Assembly: GCF_021018805.1 (NCBI RefSeq)
Contig: NC_086283.1
Span: 58,667,775-58,731,774 of the forward strand
Reading direction: 5' to 3'
Origin: Prinia subflava
Taxonomy: Eukaryota; Chordata; Aves; Passeriformes; Cisticolidae
DNA length: 64,000 nt
Part shown: positions 25,101-36,269 of the stretch, one piece after another
How positions within the stretch are numbered: position 1 is the first letter of the stretch
Layout: each line of letters opens with the position of its first letter
Made by a program: the position numbers and the translations under genes
The notes under the pieces: generated by a model
Databases searched by the model: none
What the model was told of the DNA's origin: nothing
Seen by the model: only the letters and a program-made list of their open reading frames with translations

Positions 25101-26389
25101 TTCATGACATTGTAGAAGAAATGTCCTTTTTCCTTTCCTCTCCTTGCCTTGTCTTTTGCACAACTGTGCTCTAGGTAATGCCATATTTTGATAAACTGAC
25201 TAAAATGCAGCTCCTTTAGGTAGTCAGAAGGAAACAGTTCCTTGATTTGGGTGTCTGTGCAGTTGCCCAGCAGCATGGTGCCACTGTATACCAATGTCAC
25301 GGTGCAGTGCTCCAGGGCCTGGCCAGTGGTCAGGTGCAGGCTGGTGAAAAACTGAGTAGAACTCCTCCTCTGCTGTTGCAGAGATTTGCATCCTCATTCC
25401 ATGCACACTGTCGCTGTTTTCACACTGTGGCTGCGAAGATTTGGGGGTGCATCAGTCAGAGCCTCTAACAGAAGTGACCTGGGAGATGAGAGTGTGCATG
25501 GACACTGCTGATGGATTTCTCCCACCACCCTGTCCTCGTTGGTTAGCATTGCTCTCCAGGTATGTAGAACTGGGAAGGTAAAGCAGTCCTAAAGGTAATG
25601 TCATGAACAGCTTTTTCTGATATCTTGGTTTCTAGGTCATTTTATTCATTCAAAACTGCTGTAGTATTGTCATGGGTTATTTGAACAAAAATTTGTGTTA
25701 GATTTCTTTTAGAGAGGCAGCTGAAACAGCTAGCTCACCACCCCAACATTTTCAGTGTTAATATCTATCCTGCATTCCCCGACCTGCCAATATAAACTGC
25801 TACTGAGGATCTCCTAGCAGAGCTCAAGTAGTAAACATACAATTCTTTTGGCAGTCTGTAGCTGTTTTATAAATTTAAACTAAAATATATAAGCATTTCT
25901 GAGTAATATATTAATATATTCAAAAAATGATCCATCCATTTTGGATCACTTTTTTACTAAATAAAACATCTTCTGTTAAGCAAAAAGGTGGTCCAAAAGA
26001 GGAAGTTAATAATTTAGCTTTAGTTATATAAAAAAATCTTCAATATTTCTTTCTACATATCCATCTCTTACAGTTCTTATGAGAATACTCATATCTCCTC
26101 TTGGGAGAGTACTGTATTTAATTAAATACATGTCTAACAGTACTGCAGTGACTCACATTTAACTTTTTACTCCCATATAACCTACTCTGGGTGATGCATT
26201 TTCAGTGCACGAAGCATTTAAGACTTCTGGTCCAGGCATATTTTTACACAGGAATTGCTGTTTCTGGTTCTGGGGATACCTGTGGTTTCAGACTTTCCCC
26301 TCAGTGCTGGAACAGGACTGCTTTCTCACAAGGCTCCTCCCTCTGGAGCCAGACCACAGCTGGCAAAGGGTCTGAACCACAGGTCTCAC
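16131..26389. other. Intergenic stretch without recognised gene
   Basis: About 10 kb shows no domain, no convincing exon chain and no repeat I can name. Open frames of up to about 166 codons occur on both strands around 19.5-20.9 kb, but they overlap each other in antisense and have no family signature. A 45-bp segment at 18330-18374 has AG and GT borders but no partner exons. Small AAAC repeats occur near 24605. In mammals CPLX1 is the neighbour in this direction. I looked for its exons and found none. Confidence 0.6.
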
Positions 26390-26762
26390 AAGGAGAATCT
26401 GAGGGAGCTATGTGTGTTTTACCTGGAGAAAAGGAGTCCCAGGGGTGACATTATCACTCTCCACAACACCCTGGAAGGAGCCTGTAGCCAGGTGGGGACC
26501 AGCCTCTTCTCTCTGGCAACAAGCGACAGGACAAGAGGACACAAGTCTTAAGCTGCACCAGTGGATGCTTAGGTTGGACATGAGGAGGAGTTTCTTCACA
26601 GAAAGGGTGATTAGTTGCCCAGGGAGGTGGAGTCGCCATCCCTGGAGGTGTTTAAGCTAAAACTGGACGTGGCACTTAGTCCAAGTAGTCTTGATTGGTC
26701 AAAAGGGTGGGCTTGGTGAACTCAGAGGTCTTTTCCAACCTAATCAATTCTGTGATTCTGTG
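26390..26762 (+). mobile_element. CR1 LINE 3' end, plus strand
   Basis: The segment runs from the typical AATCTGAGGGAGCTATG and CTGGAGAAAAGGAGTCCCAG through AGCGACAGGACAAGAGGACA and GGTCTTTTCCAACCTAATCA. It ends in two copies of the CR1 tail ATTCTGTG at 26747-26762. Only the 3' UTR and last part of the second open reading frame remain, so it is an ordinary 5'-truncated copy. Overlapping open frames on both strands here are LINE debris. Confidence 0.92.
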
Positions 26763-27961
26763 CCTGTGCTGCACCACCTGTCCCCAGCAACCTCACTGCG
26801 CCACCATAAAATTTACCTTTGACAAAACAAAGGTGCTTCCTTGGAATTCCCTGGGCCAGCTCCTCCCCACTGTGAAGCACAAGGCATGTACCTGCTGGCA
26901 GGGAAGCTCGAGGCTCTGTGAGGACAGCTGGCTGCCCTGGCTGCCCTTGGTTAATGCCACGAGCCAGCTGGCAGGATCACCCAAAGTACATTAGCGAAAC
27001 TACTTCAGCACCAATCGATGATTTTATCCCTCAGCTAAATTCCATTACTTAATTTTAGAGGCTGCAGCCTGAAAGTCAAACTGCAGTAATGTAATTTGGG
27101 TGGATAATAAAAAAAGGAAAAAGCAAAACCACCCTTACAAATAGTCAAGAAACATCTATTTTGCATAATGCTATGGGATATGTTATAATATCTCTTAATC
27201 TAATGCAGAATAAAGTTTATTAATCTAGGGGTTTTTTTCTGCAAAGTTGTTGTGTATTCACCTTATTTGAGAGTGCATGCAAGCCATTGTCTTATTGCTT
27301 TATTAATGCAGAGTGTGTCACTGCATGTTTCCCAGCTATCTTCTTTAGTCTGAGTCATTTATACCTTTCCTTTGCTTAGTCTGCCTCCACACATCAGGTC
27401 AAAAAACAGAATTATAGTTGCCCCAGGAGAGACAGTTTCTATCTTAAAATTCATGGTAAAACGAGTTTTCTGCAAGTGGTCTGATAAGTACGTTCTTTTT
27501 AAATTAAACTTTTTTAGCCTATCAAGACTAAGGAAGTCAAGCTGGTGATTTAGTACAGGGGAAAGTACCACTGCATATTTTGATACTTGCACTTCTTATT
27601 TCTATATGATTTATTGCTGTTATATATACCTTAGCAGAACTGAGCATCCCAATAGATAATTTTTATTGTACTGTCAGGCTGTAAGAAATGGATAAAAATA
27701 TGTGGTTCTGTTTAAGAAAACAAAGATGGACTTTAAAACATCCTGCTTATGGATTTATGGATAAGGTCTTTCTCTCTGGTTAGGAATAGTGCTTGTCTTC
27801 TATTAAATGTTCTTCTATGGGGTTTGCAATAGAGTGGATGGGATCCTCCCATTGTCTTCATTTCCACCTGGACAAGAGACAAAGAAAGAAGCTCAGATAT
27901 GGGAAGAACAATTAATTTCATTTTTTGTTGGTTAGAACATTTTGGGACAGATACAATCACT

Positions 27962-28013
27962 GCTTACTAAGTTTACTTAGTACTAAGCTTACTAAGTTTA
28001 CTAAGTACTCATT
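27962..28013 (+). repeat. TTACTAAG tandem/palindromic patch
   Basis: The words TTACTAAG, TTTACTTAG, TACTAAGC, TTACTAAG and TTTACTAAGTACT follow one another. They form an imperfect tandem array that can also pair with itself through ACTTAGTACTAAG. No function can be assigned. Confidence 0.75.
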
Positions 28014-29590
28014 ATAAGTAAAGAAGAGGAGTTTTGAGTTCTTTTGTTTGGAGCCTTGTTTTCTCACAAGAGGAATAAGTAAAAAACTTAGTCACAGTGA
28101 GGATTAAATGGGAGATAAGTGTGGAGTTCCTGACAGATCTCTGCTGGGGGAAGAGAGAGACTAATTAGAAAAATTATGGGGAAGTGTTATCCCTGTAACA
28201 CATCTGGATGCAAGTCCCCTTGAATAGCACATTGATTTTAGAGATTGAGTCCAATCATGTAACATGGCTCTAAGTGAAATATTGTATTTCACACTTTTTT
28301 TTTTGTTATTGCTTGATGGATCCTTGTCTTGTGACATCTGAAGTCCCAACACAGCATATATTATCTAATTATTATCTAATGTTTTGACTAAGAGAACAAT
28401 TCATGTCTGACTTGGCTGAGCAGTGTGGCCAAACCTGCGGCAGTCTGCAGTAGAGCATGCCAGCACCCTCTCATTCCATCTCCAGGAAAACAGGAAGATT
28501 GCACATCATTCATCCTGGTGGGGATAGAAAAAACTTGGGGAGGAACATCCTCCACCAGAACTTTGTCACAAGTAAACTGTGTCCCTTTGAGCTGGTACAG
28601 AATGAAATCCCCCCAAGGTCTGCAGGCTGGCAGACAGAGACTTGGACTCTGATGCTCCACTGAGCTCTGGCTGGCTTTAAATTTCACCTTTCCTTTGGCT
28701 CCCTCCTCCCACACACACTGCTGATGTTGCTGTTGTAACGTACTAATTAACATCTTCCACAGAGGCAACCACTTCCACCTGATGGAGACGGCCTGCCATG
28801 GTAGTTCATCAGGTCTGCAGGATCAGGTCTGAGCCAGAGGCTGCCAGGAGGTTTCTGAGGAACTGTCCCAAGGCCCTGCCTGCCAGCTTCTCTGCTTCAT
28901 TAAGGAACAGATTGAACTCTCTTCAAAAGGACAGCTAATATCAAGGCAACCTAGAGTGACACTTGGTAAGCAGCCGAGCAGTTGGAGGCACAAACTGTAC
29001 GATCCCTCTTGCAAACATTTTGGTTGGTCACCAGCAGCTCTGATCTGCACGTGTGAGATTCCTGAGACCAACAAGGTGGAGAGGGCTGCCTGGGATGGCT
29101 CTCATGGAATTGTGCAGGGGGATGTAGAGAGAAAGCTACTTGGAAATCTTGATAGCCATGTCAACAGGGAAGAATTTCATTTAGCAAAACCAAGAAAGAA
29201 TACTTCCCTTCCTGACAAGGACCCTAATGCAGCAATCTCAGATTCACTGCACTGTGTGTGTGCAGGGCACATTATGGATGAGGGCAAATAGCTACACAGT
29301 TCACTGATAGCTCTGCAGGGTGCTTCAGAAGATTGGCCATTTCAGGCTTCTGATTCTTCTGTCTGATAGCTGAATTTGAGTTGCCACCACACTCATGAGA
29401 TCTGCTTGAATGTGCTTCTACCCCACCTTGGGAAAGTAGAAACTCTGAGAGGGAGAAAGAGACATTTTCCTAGCTCAGCTAGAAGAAGTAAAGATTTCAG
29501 CCTCTCTCATGTTATGATAATACATGCTGTGATTGGTCCATCACTACTAACACAAGGCAGCTTAAAGCACCTGAAAATGGAAGTAAAATA

Positions 29591-29614
29591 AAAGAGATAG
29601 AGAGATAGAGAGAT
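29591..29614 (+). repeat. (GATAGA)n short repeat
   Basis: GAGATAGAGAGATAGAGAGAT is a short purine-rich simple repeat. Confidence 0.8.
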
Positions 29615-32600
29615 GCCTTAGGCCCTCAGCTGCTCGCAGCATCCACTTCTGCTTTAAGCCTGTCTCTGGCACAAACTGAGACAAGTTAAGTGTAAAACTT
29701 TGAAACTTCTAGTGAAAATGGGGTGCACATCAAGGGGGAAGACAGTTTGGTTTATGATCAGACAACAGCCAGAAGTTACTTTTAGAACCTGTGCATTTTG
29801 AGGTTATATGGGAATGAGCATTTTTTGCTTTAGAGGAAAGCATAGGTAAGAGGAAAAGAGCATTACTTGACTGAAGCAATAGCAAAACTTAGAAAATGGC
29901 TGTAGCTTACCTAGGATGTTGATGAACCCACTGCAACAGCTCTGTTCTGATTTGTTTCCTACAGTGTGTCAGAGCCAGCTCTTGGCAGGATTATAATGAT
30001 ACTGCTTTTAATTATGTCCATCTTTTGACACTATTGATTTTGTAAGGTGCTACTATTCCAGCATGCTAGGCTTTGTAATCTATAATTAGATAGATTTGCA
30101 CATGGCCTAGAAAACATGCTGCAAAGAGTGACTATAGTGTCATCAAGAGTTATTTACCCTGTAGGCTCCTCCTTCCGTCAGGTATTAATTCTACATCTTT
30201 CATGTCCTGTACTGCTGTCCCCCAAGATGCTGTGTTATGCTGGTGCATAAGGAATAAATTCAAGACAACAGGTAAAAGACATACTTACATACTTAACCTA
30301 ACTATAGATCTAAAGCTCCAGTGAGCTGTCATGGCAACTTATGGAGAGAACTCAATATTTATTCACCTATACAGGAAGATGATAATTATGTTCTCTACAG
30401 TGTCTTCCACTACTTGTGTAATTATTCTGAGAATGTGAAGGTTTAGAGTGCTGCTGAGTACAGAGCTGGTGTTTTCAGTGTATCATCAGCTAAGATATGA
30501 TTCCTGAGGGGTCATCATTATCTCAGATACCATCATTTTATATATTAAATTGATGGCAGTGTTTTCCCCACCCATAAGCATAATTTTATGCTTATCCACA
30601 TAGAATTTAATCTGCTCTTTTATTGTCTAGTCACTTGATATTACGAGATACATATGTAAAGTCAGCTCTTGTCTGGATAACTGTGATTAGGCTAGTGAAG
30701 TTTCTGGCCTCCCTGCTTCTCTTCTGACCTTCTACAGGCTTATTTAGGACTGTGTTGAACAGCAAAGGTCACTGATATGCACTTCTTTTGAGATTTTTCC
30801 TCTGCTTTCTGCTGCTCTTTATCTTTTCTCTTCTAACCATTTACATGGGGGCTTTAGCCTGCCATCCCACAGTACATTTGTATCTCTCAAGGGCTGTGTT
30901 GAAAACCATCAGAACTGTTTCAAGCTGGCACGTTTACCAGGCCATCCCAAGAACACTAATAAATTAGTAAGGCACATATTTCCTCACAAGCACCACTGTG
31001 ACCTGTTCTTAGTGCCTGTAGTTTATCCATGCCCCTGTAAGCTCTGTTGATTAGAAGACTCTTGGTGAATTTGCCAAATACAGACAGAGTGTTTGCAGGC
31101 CCTTAACTCCCCAGGTCTCATGGCTCTGGCGCCTGATGACCTGGTTGTCTCCAGAGAGGTTCTCTGTCAGTAGCAGAGTCTGGACATGTTAATCAGGTCA
31201 GATAAATATAGATTTGCCTGAGAACATGCTGGGAAGAAAATCAGAGAGAGAGGTGGCCACATAAGACCTTCATTGTCCTTTAGAGCTCTGGGCAAAAAGG
31301 ATGAGAGGAGCTTTGAACTCTGCTATGAGTGGCAGAAGAGTGAAGACAAGAGTTGTGTGAAGGAAGTTAGGCAAGGAACGAAAAGCCATTCAGGAATAAT
31401 GGGAGAACTAGTGACAGAATGCTGCTCTTTGGGAGGGGCACACAGTTATCCATAGTCAGATTTTTGGTTAAAGTGGAGAAATGAGAATAATTTCCATCTC
31501 CCTGTTAATTATTTATAAATAAAATTATAATAAATATAAATGAAAGAAGCAGCAACATAAAAACAATCCGTCAGGTCATGTTTGTTAATTTTCAAATCAA
31601 AGTTGCTGCCGCAGAGGAGAATTGATGATAGACTCACGGTGGTATGGATATTTATCCCTAGTTGTGGTGGTGTTTTATGGGTGCCAAACTATTCTGGCAG
31701 ATAGAAAAAATAACCTATGGTAGTGCAAGCTTCAGTTTGTGAAGCTAATTCTTTCCTGTTATATAAGCAAACAAATGCTTGGGAGATACACCTTGGCTAC
31801 CTGATAGGAGAGCTGTATCCAGATCAGTTTTTCACATTCACCTGTGACCATCATGACTGCTTATCCCATCTGCCCTGAGAATGCCTCAGTTGTTCCTGCC
31901 CTCTTGCCTCCAGCAGTCCCTGCTCCAGACACCTTGTGTGAAACCTTCCTGTACCATTCCTGCCCCAGTTATTGGAAGTTAAACTTTTCTCATAGTACAG
32001 GACATTGCCAAAAGCCTAGTGCAATCATCAGTAATAACAGCAGAAAGTTATCATTTTAGGTGTGACTAATAGAGTGAAGAATAGGGTGAAGGCTTCATTA
32101 CAGTAAAGGCCTTGCAGACAGGGAAAAGTAATTATTGCCACCTTGGAAAGCTTATGGCCTAGGGATGCGTTCAGTGCTCAACACCTTGTGATTATTTCTC
32201 TGTTGGTGTAATAGAAAAATGGTAACCTTGTCTTCAGATGATGAAGGCTTCTGAAGTTCTAAAAAGTAAAGCTGTGAATTACACCCTCTCCAAAGCTGTT
32301 ATCATTGATTCCATAATTTTCTGTTCAGTTTTCAGCAGTGTTTGTCTCATAGTAACAAAGGCATTTTCTTTTAGGTTGTTGAAAAAGAGCTGTGAGAGCA
32401 CCACAGATCTTTCCTGTCCTCTGTATATTCTTTAAAAAACCAGTGTACACATACAGATATATCAAGATCTCCAACCCTCTCCCAAAACCATAGAGCTCAA
32501 TATGTGGATTTGCAGGTAATTTATTGTGTTCTTTCTCTGCGGAGCTGGCTTTCCCTAAATTTGTTCAGTGGTTAGTGATGCTGGTAAGATGAATTCACAA

Positions 32601-33200
32601 TCACAGCATTTTCATGACCTCCTCTTTTGCAATTCCCAAGCCTCTGAGGATTAATAAGATGAACCAAAATTATTCCTAGGCACCTCTGTGATGCCAGTCA
32701 GGTTCACGGTTTCTATTACTCGGCCTGTGACAAGGCCCTGTGACATCCTTGAAACAAAATTGTACTTAGCTGGGCACGCCTCTTCATCTCCCTTGTGCCC
32801 TGGTGTTGGTTTGAATTACCAGGCATGTGATGCAGAAGGAACTGCTTGCTCTTCTTGCAGTGCTCTCATGGCAATGTTGGTGCATTGTTGTAACACAAAG
32901 AAAAGGGAAAATGATACAGAGGTGAAAAGATACTATGGAGAAAAGCTGCTGTGGTACACGCACCAGCAAGTGAGATCCATGAGATGGGGGAAGAGGATTA
33001 TGAATCCCTTTCAAAGATGCACCATCTTATAGGAAAAAAGTAAAGGGACAGCTTCTAATCTCTTCTGTGCTTTAATCAAATGGAAACTGGGAATCACTGA
33101 AATCATAGGAGAAAAGCCAGTGCATGTGCCAGGCAAAGTGCAAAACCTGTGCATGCACAAGAGAGTCATAGAGCTGGAGTCCACCAGTGAAGAAAGAGTC

Positions 33201-33206
33201 TTATCT
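33201..33206 (+). repeat. Target-site duplication TTATCT (left)
   Basis: The six bases TTATCT just before the 5' LTR recur exactly after the 3' LTR at 40847-40852. Six base pairs is the usual duplication size for alpha/betaretrovirus-like (class II) integrases. Confidence 0.95.
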
Positions 33207-33751
33207 TGTGGCAGTGTGTTAATTTAATCGGTTAGGCTTTCTATACTTTTGTACTTGTTGGGTTCCCTGTATCCCACCCCTCGATTGTTCCTTTGTTTAA
33301 CTCACATGACTCCGGCACCTGCCATGCGACACACACGGTTAGCTGCCTGTCATTTCTCCCGCCTTTGTAAATCCCTCCTATTTTTCCCCTGATTAGTCCA
33401 AGCGATGTTCTATTACACCTGTATCCCCTGGCAACCTGCCCCGGTTGGCTGGCCACCCCCTTTGTCCCCCCTCCAAATCCTTTGGACAAAAACCCCCCGC
33501 ACCCCTTGCCCCCCGAGCAGTTTCGGGCTGAGGAGGTGTTTGCAATAAACCCTCTGTTCGTCTGAAATTGTTTCCTCCTTTCTTTCCACTGCCTGTGGAA
33601 TCTCCATCGCTCGCATAAGCCTCTGCCAGGCAAAGAACCCACGGGAGTCAGTACTGCTTGCGAGCTTGCAGACTGACCCCCTAACACTCTGTCGCTGTGT
33701 CTGGGCCAGCGGTGACAGAGCCCGTTGGCTCTCTGTGAGCACACCGACGGA
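33207..33751 (+). repeat. Provirus 5' LTR
   Basis: This 545-bp LTR begins TGTGGCAGTG and ends CACACCGACGGA. The 5' end has the usual TG, but the 3' end is GA instead of the canonical CA. The boundary is set by the target duplication on the other side of the provirus. AATAAA at 33544-33549 marks the R region. Compared with the 3' LTR it differs only at 33594, 33597, 33652, 33688 and 33724. The first 387 bp are identical. Antisense open frames here (up to 189 codons) recur in both LTRs and are not credible genes. Confidence 0.96.
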
Positions 33752-33755
33752 GGTG

Positions 33756-33773
33756 TGGCGCCCACCGTCTGGC
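33756..33773 (+). promoter_or_regulatory. Primer binding site, tRNA-Lys-like
   Basis: TGGCGCCCACCGTCTGGC matches 15 of 18 positions of the usual tRNA-Lys(CUU) primer site of class II retroviruses. The first nine bases fit perfectly. It starts four bases after the inferred LTR end rather than the more common zero to three. The tRNA pairing is inferred from general knowledge of the family. Confidence 0.8.
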
Positions 33774-34014
33774 ACTGGAAAGGGGCTTTCAGCGCCTTTA
33801 CGGAGCCCACGGGCAGGATTGGTGCGTCTCAGCAAGGAGCTGAGCTCACCTGAAATAATCCCTGGACGTCACATCGGCCTGGGTTTGAGCGCCCTCCGCG
33901 AGGGATCGCTCCCCGGGGAAGAGGAGGGCAGCCGTCTCCGCCGCGTCCCGGAAGACGGTCCTTCTCCGGTGGTGGATCTTCTGGAGCAGCTTTGGAGCAC
34001 CACGCCAGGGGTTC

Positions 34015-34020
34015 GTAAGT
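34015..34020 (+). promoter_or_regulatory. Retroviral major splice donor candidate
   Basis: GTAAGT followed by AAG is a near-consensus donor in the leader upstream of gag, the normal place for the retroviral major donor. Its use is inferred. Confidence 0.6.
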
Positions 34021-34409
34021 AAGCAGACCTCCCTAGTCCGCGGGGCGGGTCAGTGGGAACGGCGTTTCCCTTTCTGGCAGCCTGTGGGGGACAGCACCCC
34101 CCTGGCTGAGGTCGCGCGGCCCCCGGGATTTGGGTTTTTTGGCCCCTGTCCCGGGCTCACCCCCCCCCGGCGGTTTTTTGTTCCCTCGGTTGATTTAAAG
34201 CTTTTATTTTTGTGCGCAAGCGCGAGCTCGCACGGCGCGGCTGCCGGCAGGCGCGGGTTTTCGCCGGCCAGCCAGTTTCGGTTTCACCGCGTGCGCCGGC
34301 TTTTTGCAGAGCGGTCGGGTGCGTGAAACAGCGGTTTTAAAAAGCGCGCGGTGGCGGGTTTTTTTCGTTGCGTCTTTCGTTTGCTAGCTCCAGAAATCAC
34401 GCAGGCAGA

Positions 34410-36257
34410 ATGGGTGCTTCTCTGTCTGCTTCCCAGAAAGGAGTGTTTTACAGTTGTGTTGCGTTATTAGAAGCTAATAAAGTTAAGTTCTCTAAGGATT
34501 GTTTAAAAAAGCTGGTCCGATGGCTTTTCCTGCACTACCCGACGGCGTCCCCGCCGATGGTACACAGCCCCCGGTTTTGGGAGCTGGCGGAAAAGAAACT
34601 GTTACAATTAGGTAACGCCGGGGAAAAAAACACACAGAAATTAGCCTTTTTAATTTTGCAATTAAAGACGGCAGCGACGAAAAAGGGAGTGCAGAAAAGC
34701 TCTCAGGAACCCCAGCTAGCCCCGGTTTCCCTTCAACCCAATCCCAGCCCCTCTGCCCCGAGAAAGGGAAATTTGAGGAAAGCAGCAACTCAGAGAGTTG
34801 TCAGCCCAGACTCTCCGAAAAATTCCCGGCCCCCGAGCCCCAGTAGCCTGGGACAGACTGCTGGGGACCCCTCGGAAGGCTCTGGCCAAGCTGACCGAGG
34901 ACCTTTCCTTCCCCCTTCTTCCCCGAATTGCAAACCCAAGGTTCAGTTTAATTTAAACGCGTCACACTGGCCACAAAATGGCGGCAGTGACCCACCTAAT
35001 GGCGCCCGCTCCTCCACGTGGCCGCCACCCTTCCCCCATCCCCTGAACCCCTTTCTTCCCTCCAACCCCTTCCTTCCCTCAGCTCCTCCCTCCGCCCCTC
35101 CCATAGCCCCTCCCCAGACCCCTCCCTCCTCCCCAAAGGTCCCGCCCACTCACCCTGCCCCTCGACACGCCCCTGAGGCAGGGCCGAGTCCCTCTCCCCA
35201 CCCCGGAAGGACGCCATCTTGCCAGCAATTTTCCCACGCCCTCATTTCCGGTGCCCACGGTTGGGAACCAGAAGAAATGAGCGAGGGTGAACCGGAGGTC
35301 ACTCTCTCTGCTGCGCCTGTCACCTACCGCAGAACACGTGGTGGTGACACACCAAAACCCAATTGGCATGCCTTTTCCCAAAGCATCATTCGGGATTTAT
35401 GCAAGGCGCACAAGGAATATGGCAGGGAGAGTCCCTACTTCCGTGGCCTCCTCACTGCTGATCTCGCAGGTGTCCATGTTGTTCCAGCAGACCTTCGGCA
35501 GCTTTTCTCTTGCCTGATGAATGGCACAGAGTTTAAGCTCTGGGATGCAGCATTTAAACAGGCCCTGCGAGAAGCAATGCCTCAGTTGCCCTTTCCAGCC
35601 ATCGATGAAGAGGGCAATCCCCTCTCTCTTGAGTTGCTTGCTGGTGAAGGTTCCTATGTTTCCCCTGAGTCCCAGGCAGCCCTAATACCCTCAGCAGTCC
35701 TTTCAATTATAAAAAATATAGCCTGCAAGGCTTTCTTTTGTTTGCAGCCAGACACACCATCACCACCCTATACCACCATTAGGCAGGGACCTTCTGAATC
35801 ATTTGTTGCCTTTGTAGAGCGGCTCACCAGAGCAGTGGAAGTTCAAGTTCAAACAGAAAGTGCACGGGAAGGTATTATAGGGGAGCTTGTTTTCGTTAAT
35901 GCTAACGACCTGTGTAAACAGGCAATTTTGAGTCTTCCCCCAGATCTGCCCCGCACTCTCCAGTCAATGCTCCAGGTGTGCCAGATGAAGGTGCCCTTCC
36001 TTGCCCGGAGGAACCCACCACCACCCTCCCAGGCAACCTTTCCGCCCAAGGCTGTGCGTGCTGCAGAATCATCCCAACAGCCTCAACATCGTCCGCCTCG
36101 GCGGCGACCCTCCTTCGGCAATTGCCCTGGTAGCTGCTTCTTCTGCAATGAGGAAGGACACTGGACTGCCAACTGCCCTAAGAAACCTTTACTACAGCGG
36201 ACTCAAAATACATCTCCAGGAACACCGGTGCCATCCCAGGCACAGCAAAAAAACTGA
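34410..36257 (+). CDS. gag: Endogenous retrovirus Gag polyprotein, open
   Basis: This open frame of 615 residues encodes the structural polyprotein. The start is the first ATG downstream of the LTR. It is in a fair context (CAGAATGG) and gives an N-terminal MGASLSASQKG that fits an N-myristoylated matrix protein. Residues 1-93 are matrix-like and lysine-rich. Residues about 95-290 are very proline- and serine-rich and contain two overlapping-style PSAP late-domain motifs at 223-226 and 227-230. Capsid follows from about residue 300, with a major homology region at 457-475 (QGPSESFVAFVERL). Nucleocapsid has a single CCHC zinc knuckle at 576-589, where many relatives have two. The frame ends TGA directly after the slippery heptamer. 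I see no disabling change, so this Gag may still be expressible. Confidence 0.93.
   Translation: MGASLSASQKGVFYSCVALLEANKVKFSKDCLKKLVRWLFLHYPTASPPMVHSPRFWELAEKKLLQLGNAGEKNTQKLAFLILQLKTAATKKGVQKSSQEPQLAPVSLQPNPSPSAPRKGNLRKAATQRVVSPDSPKNSRPPSPSSLGQTAGDPSEGSGQADRGPFLPPSSPNCKPKVQFNLNASHWPQNGGSDPPNGARSSTWPPPFPHPLNPFLPSNPFLPSAPPSAPPIAPPQTPPSSPKVPPTHPAPRHAPEAGPSPSPHPGRTPSCQQFSHALISGAHGWEPEEMSEGEPEVTLSAAPVTYRRTRGGDTPKPNWHAFSQSIIRDLCKAHKEYGRESPYFRGLLTADLAGVHVVPADLRQLFSCLMNGTEFKLWDAAFKQALREAMPQLPFPAIDEEGNPLSLELLAGEGSYVSPESQAALIPSAVLSIIKNIACKAFFCLQPDTPSPPYTTIRQGPSESFVAFVERLTRAVEVQVQTESAREGIIGELVFVNANDLCKQAILSLPPDLPRTLQSMLQVCQMKVPFLARRNPPPPSQATFPPKAVRAAESSQQPQHRPPRRRPSFGNCPGSCFFCNEEGHWTANCPKKPLLQRTQNTSPGTPVPSQAQQKN
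36248..36254 (+). promoter_or_regulatory. -1 ribosomal frameshift heptamer A AAA AAC
   Basis: A AAA AAC is in the correct register with gag codons (CAA AAA AAC) and is followed at once by the gag TGA at 36255. A -1 slip here enters the pro-pol frame, which is open from this point. The same heptamer is well known at retroviral gag-pro junctions. Its placement at the very last sense codons of gag is a strong sign that it is used. Confidence 0.9.
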
Positions 36258-36269
36258 AAGGGGAGCGCG

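Larger units (their letters stand above)
26763..33200. other. Intergenic stretch without recognised gene
   Basis: About 6.4 kb holds no recognised gene. Items seen are a duplicated, palindrome-like ACTAAGTTTACT patch near 27962-28013 and a GATAGA-type run near 29591-29612. Open frames around 28.4-29.3 and 32.7-33.0 kb lack any family signature. The stretch ends at the provirus target site. Confidence 0.6.
33752..34409 (+). other. Provirus 5' leader, ATG-free, with splice donor
   Basis: The leader between LTR and gag is 658 bp, GC-rich and has no ATG at all. The first ATG after the LTR is therefore the gag start. A strong donor, TTC|GTAAGTAAG, lies at 34014/34015. It pairs logically with the acceptor at 39896 to make a subgenomic RNA. 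C- and G-runs near 34150-34180 and 34220-34260 suggest strong secondary structure where a packaging signal would be expected, but I cannot define one from the sequence alone. Confidence 0.7.

Noticed and set aside
28388..28768. 126-codon minus-strand open frame
   Set aside because: No signature, overlapping frames on the other strand and no splice sites or polyadenylation context.
33241..33835. Antisense open frames of 189 and 140 codons over the 5' LTR, with matching frames in the 3' LTR
   Set aside because: They run antisense over the LTR and the primer site, end at LTR borders and have no domain. They arise from the GC-rich, stop-poor composition and are duplicated only because the LTR is.
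33666..34326. Plus-strand open frames of 118 and 80 codons in the U5/leader region
   Set aside because: They start at non-ATG codons or inside the LTR and cross the splice donor. The first true ATG after the LTR is the gag start.
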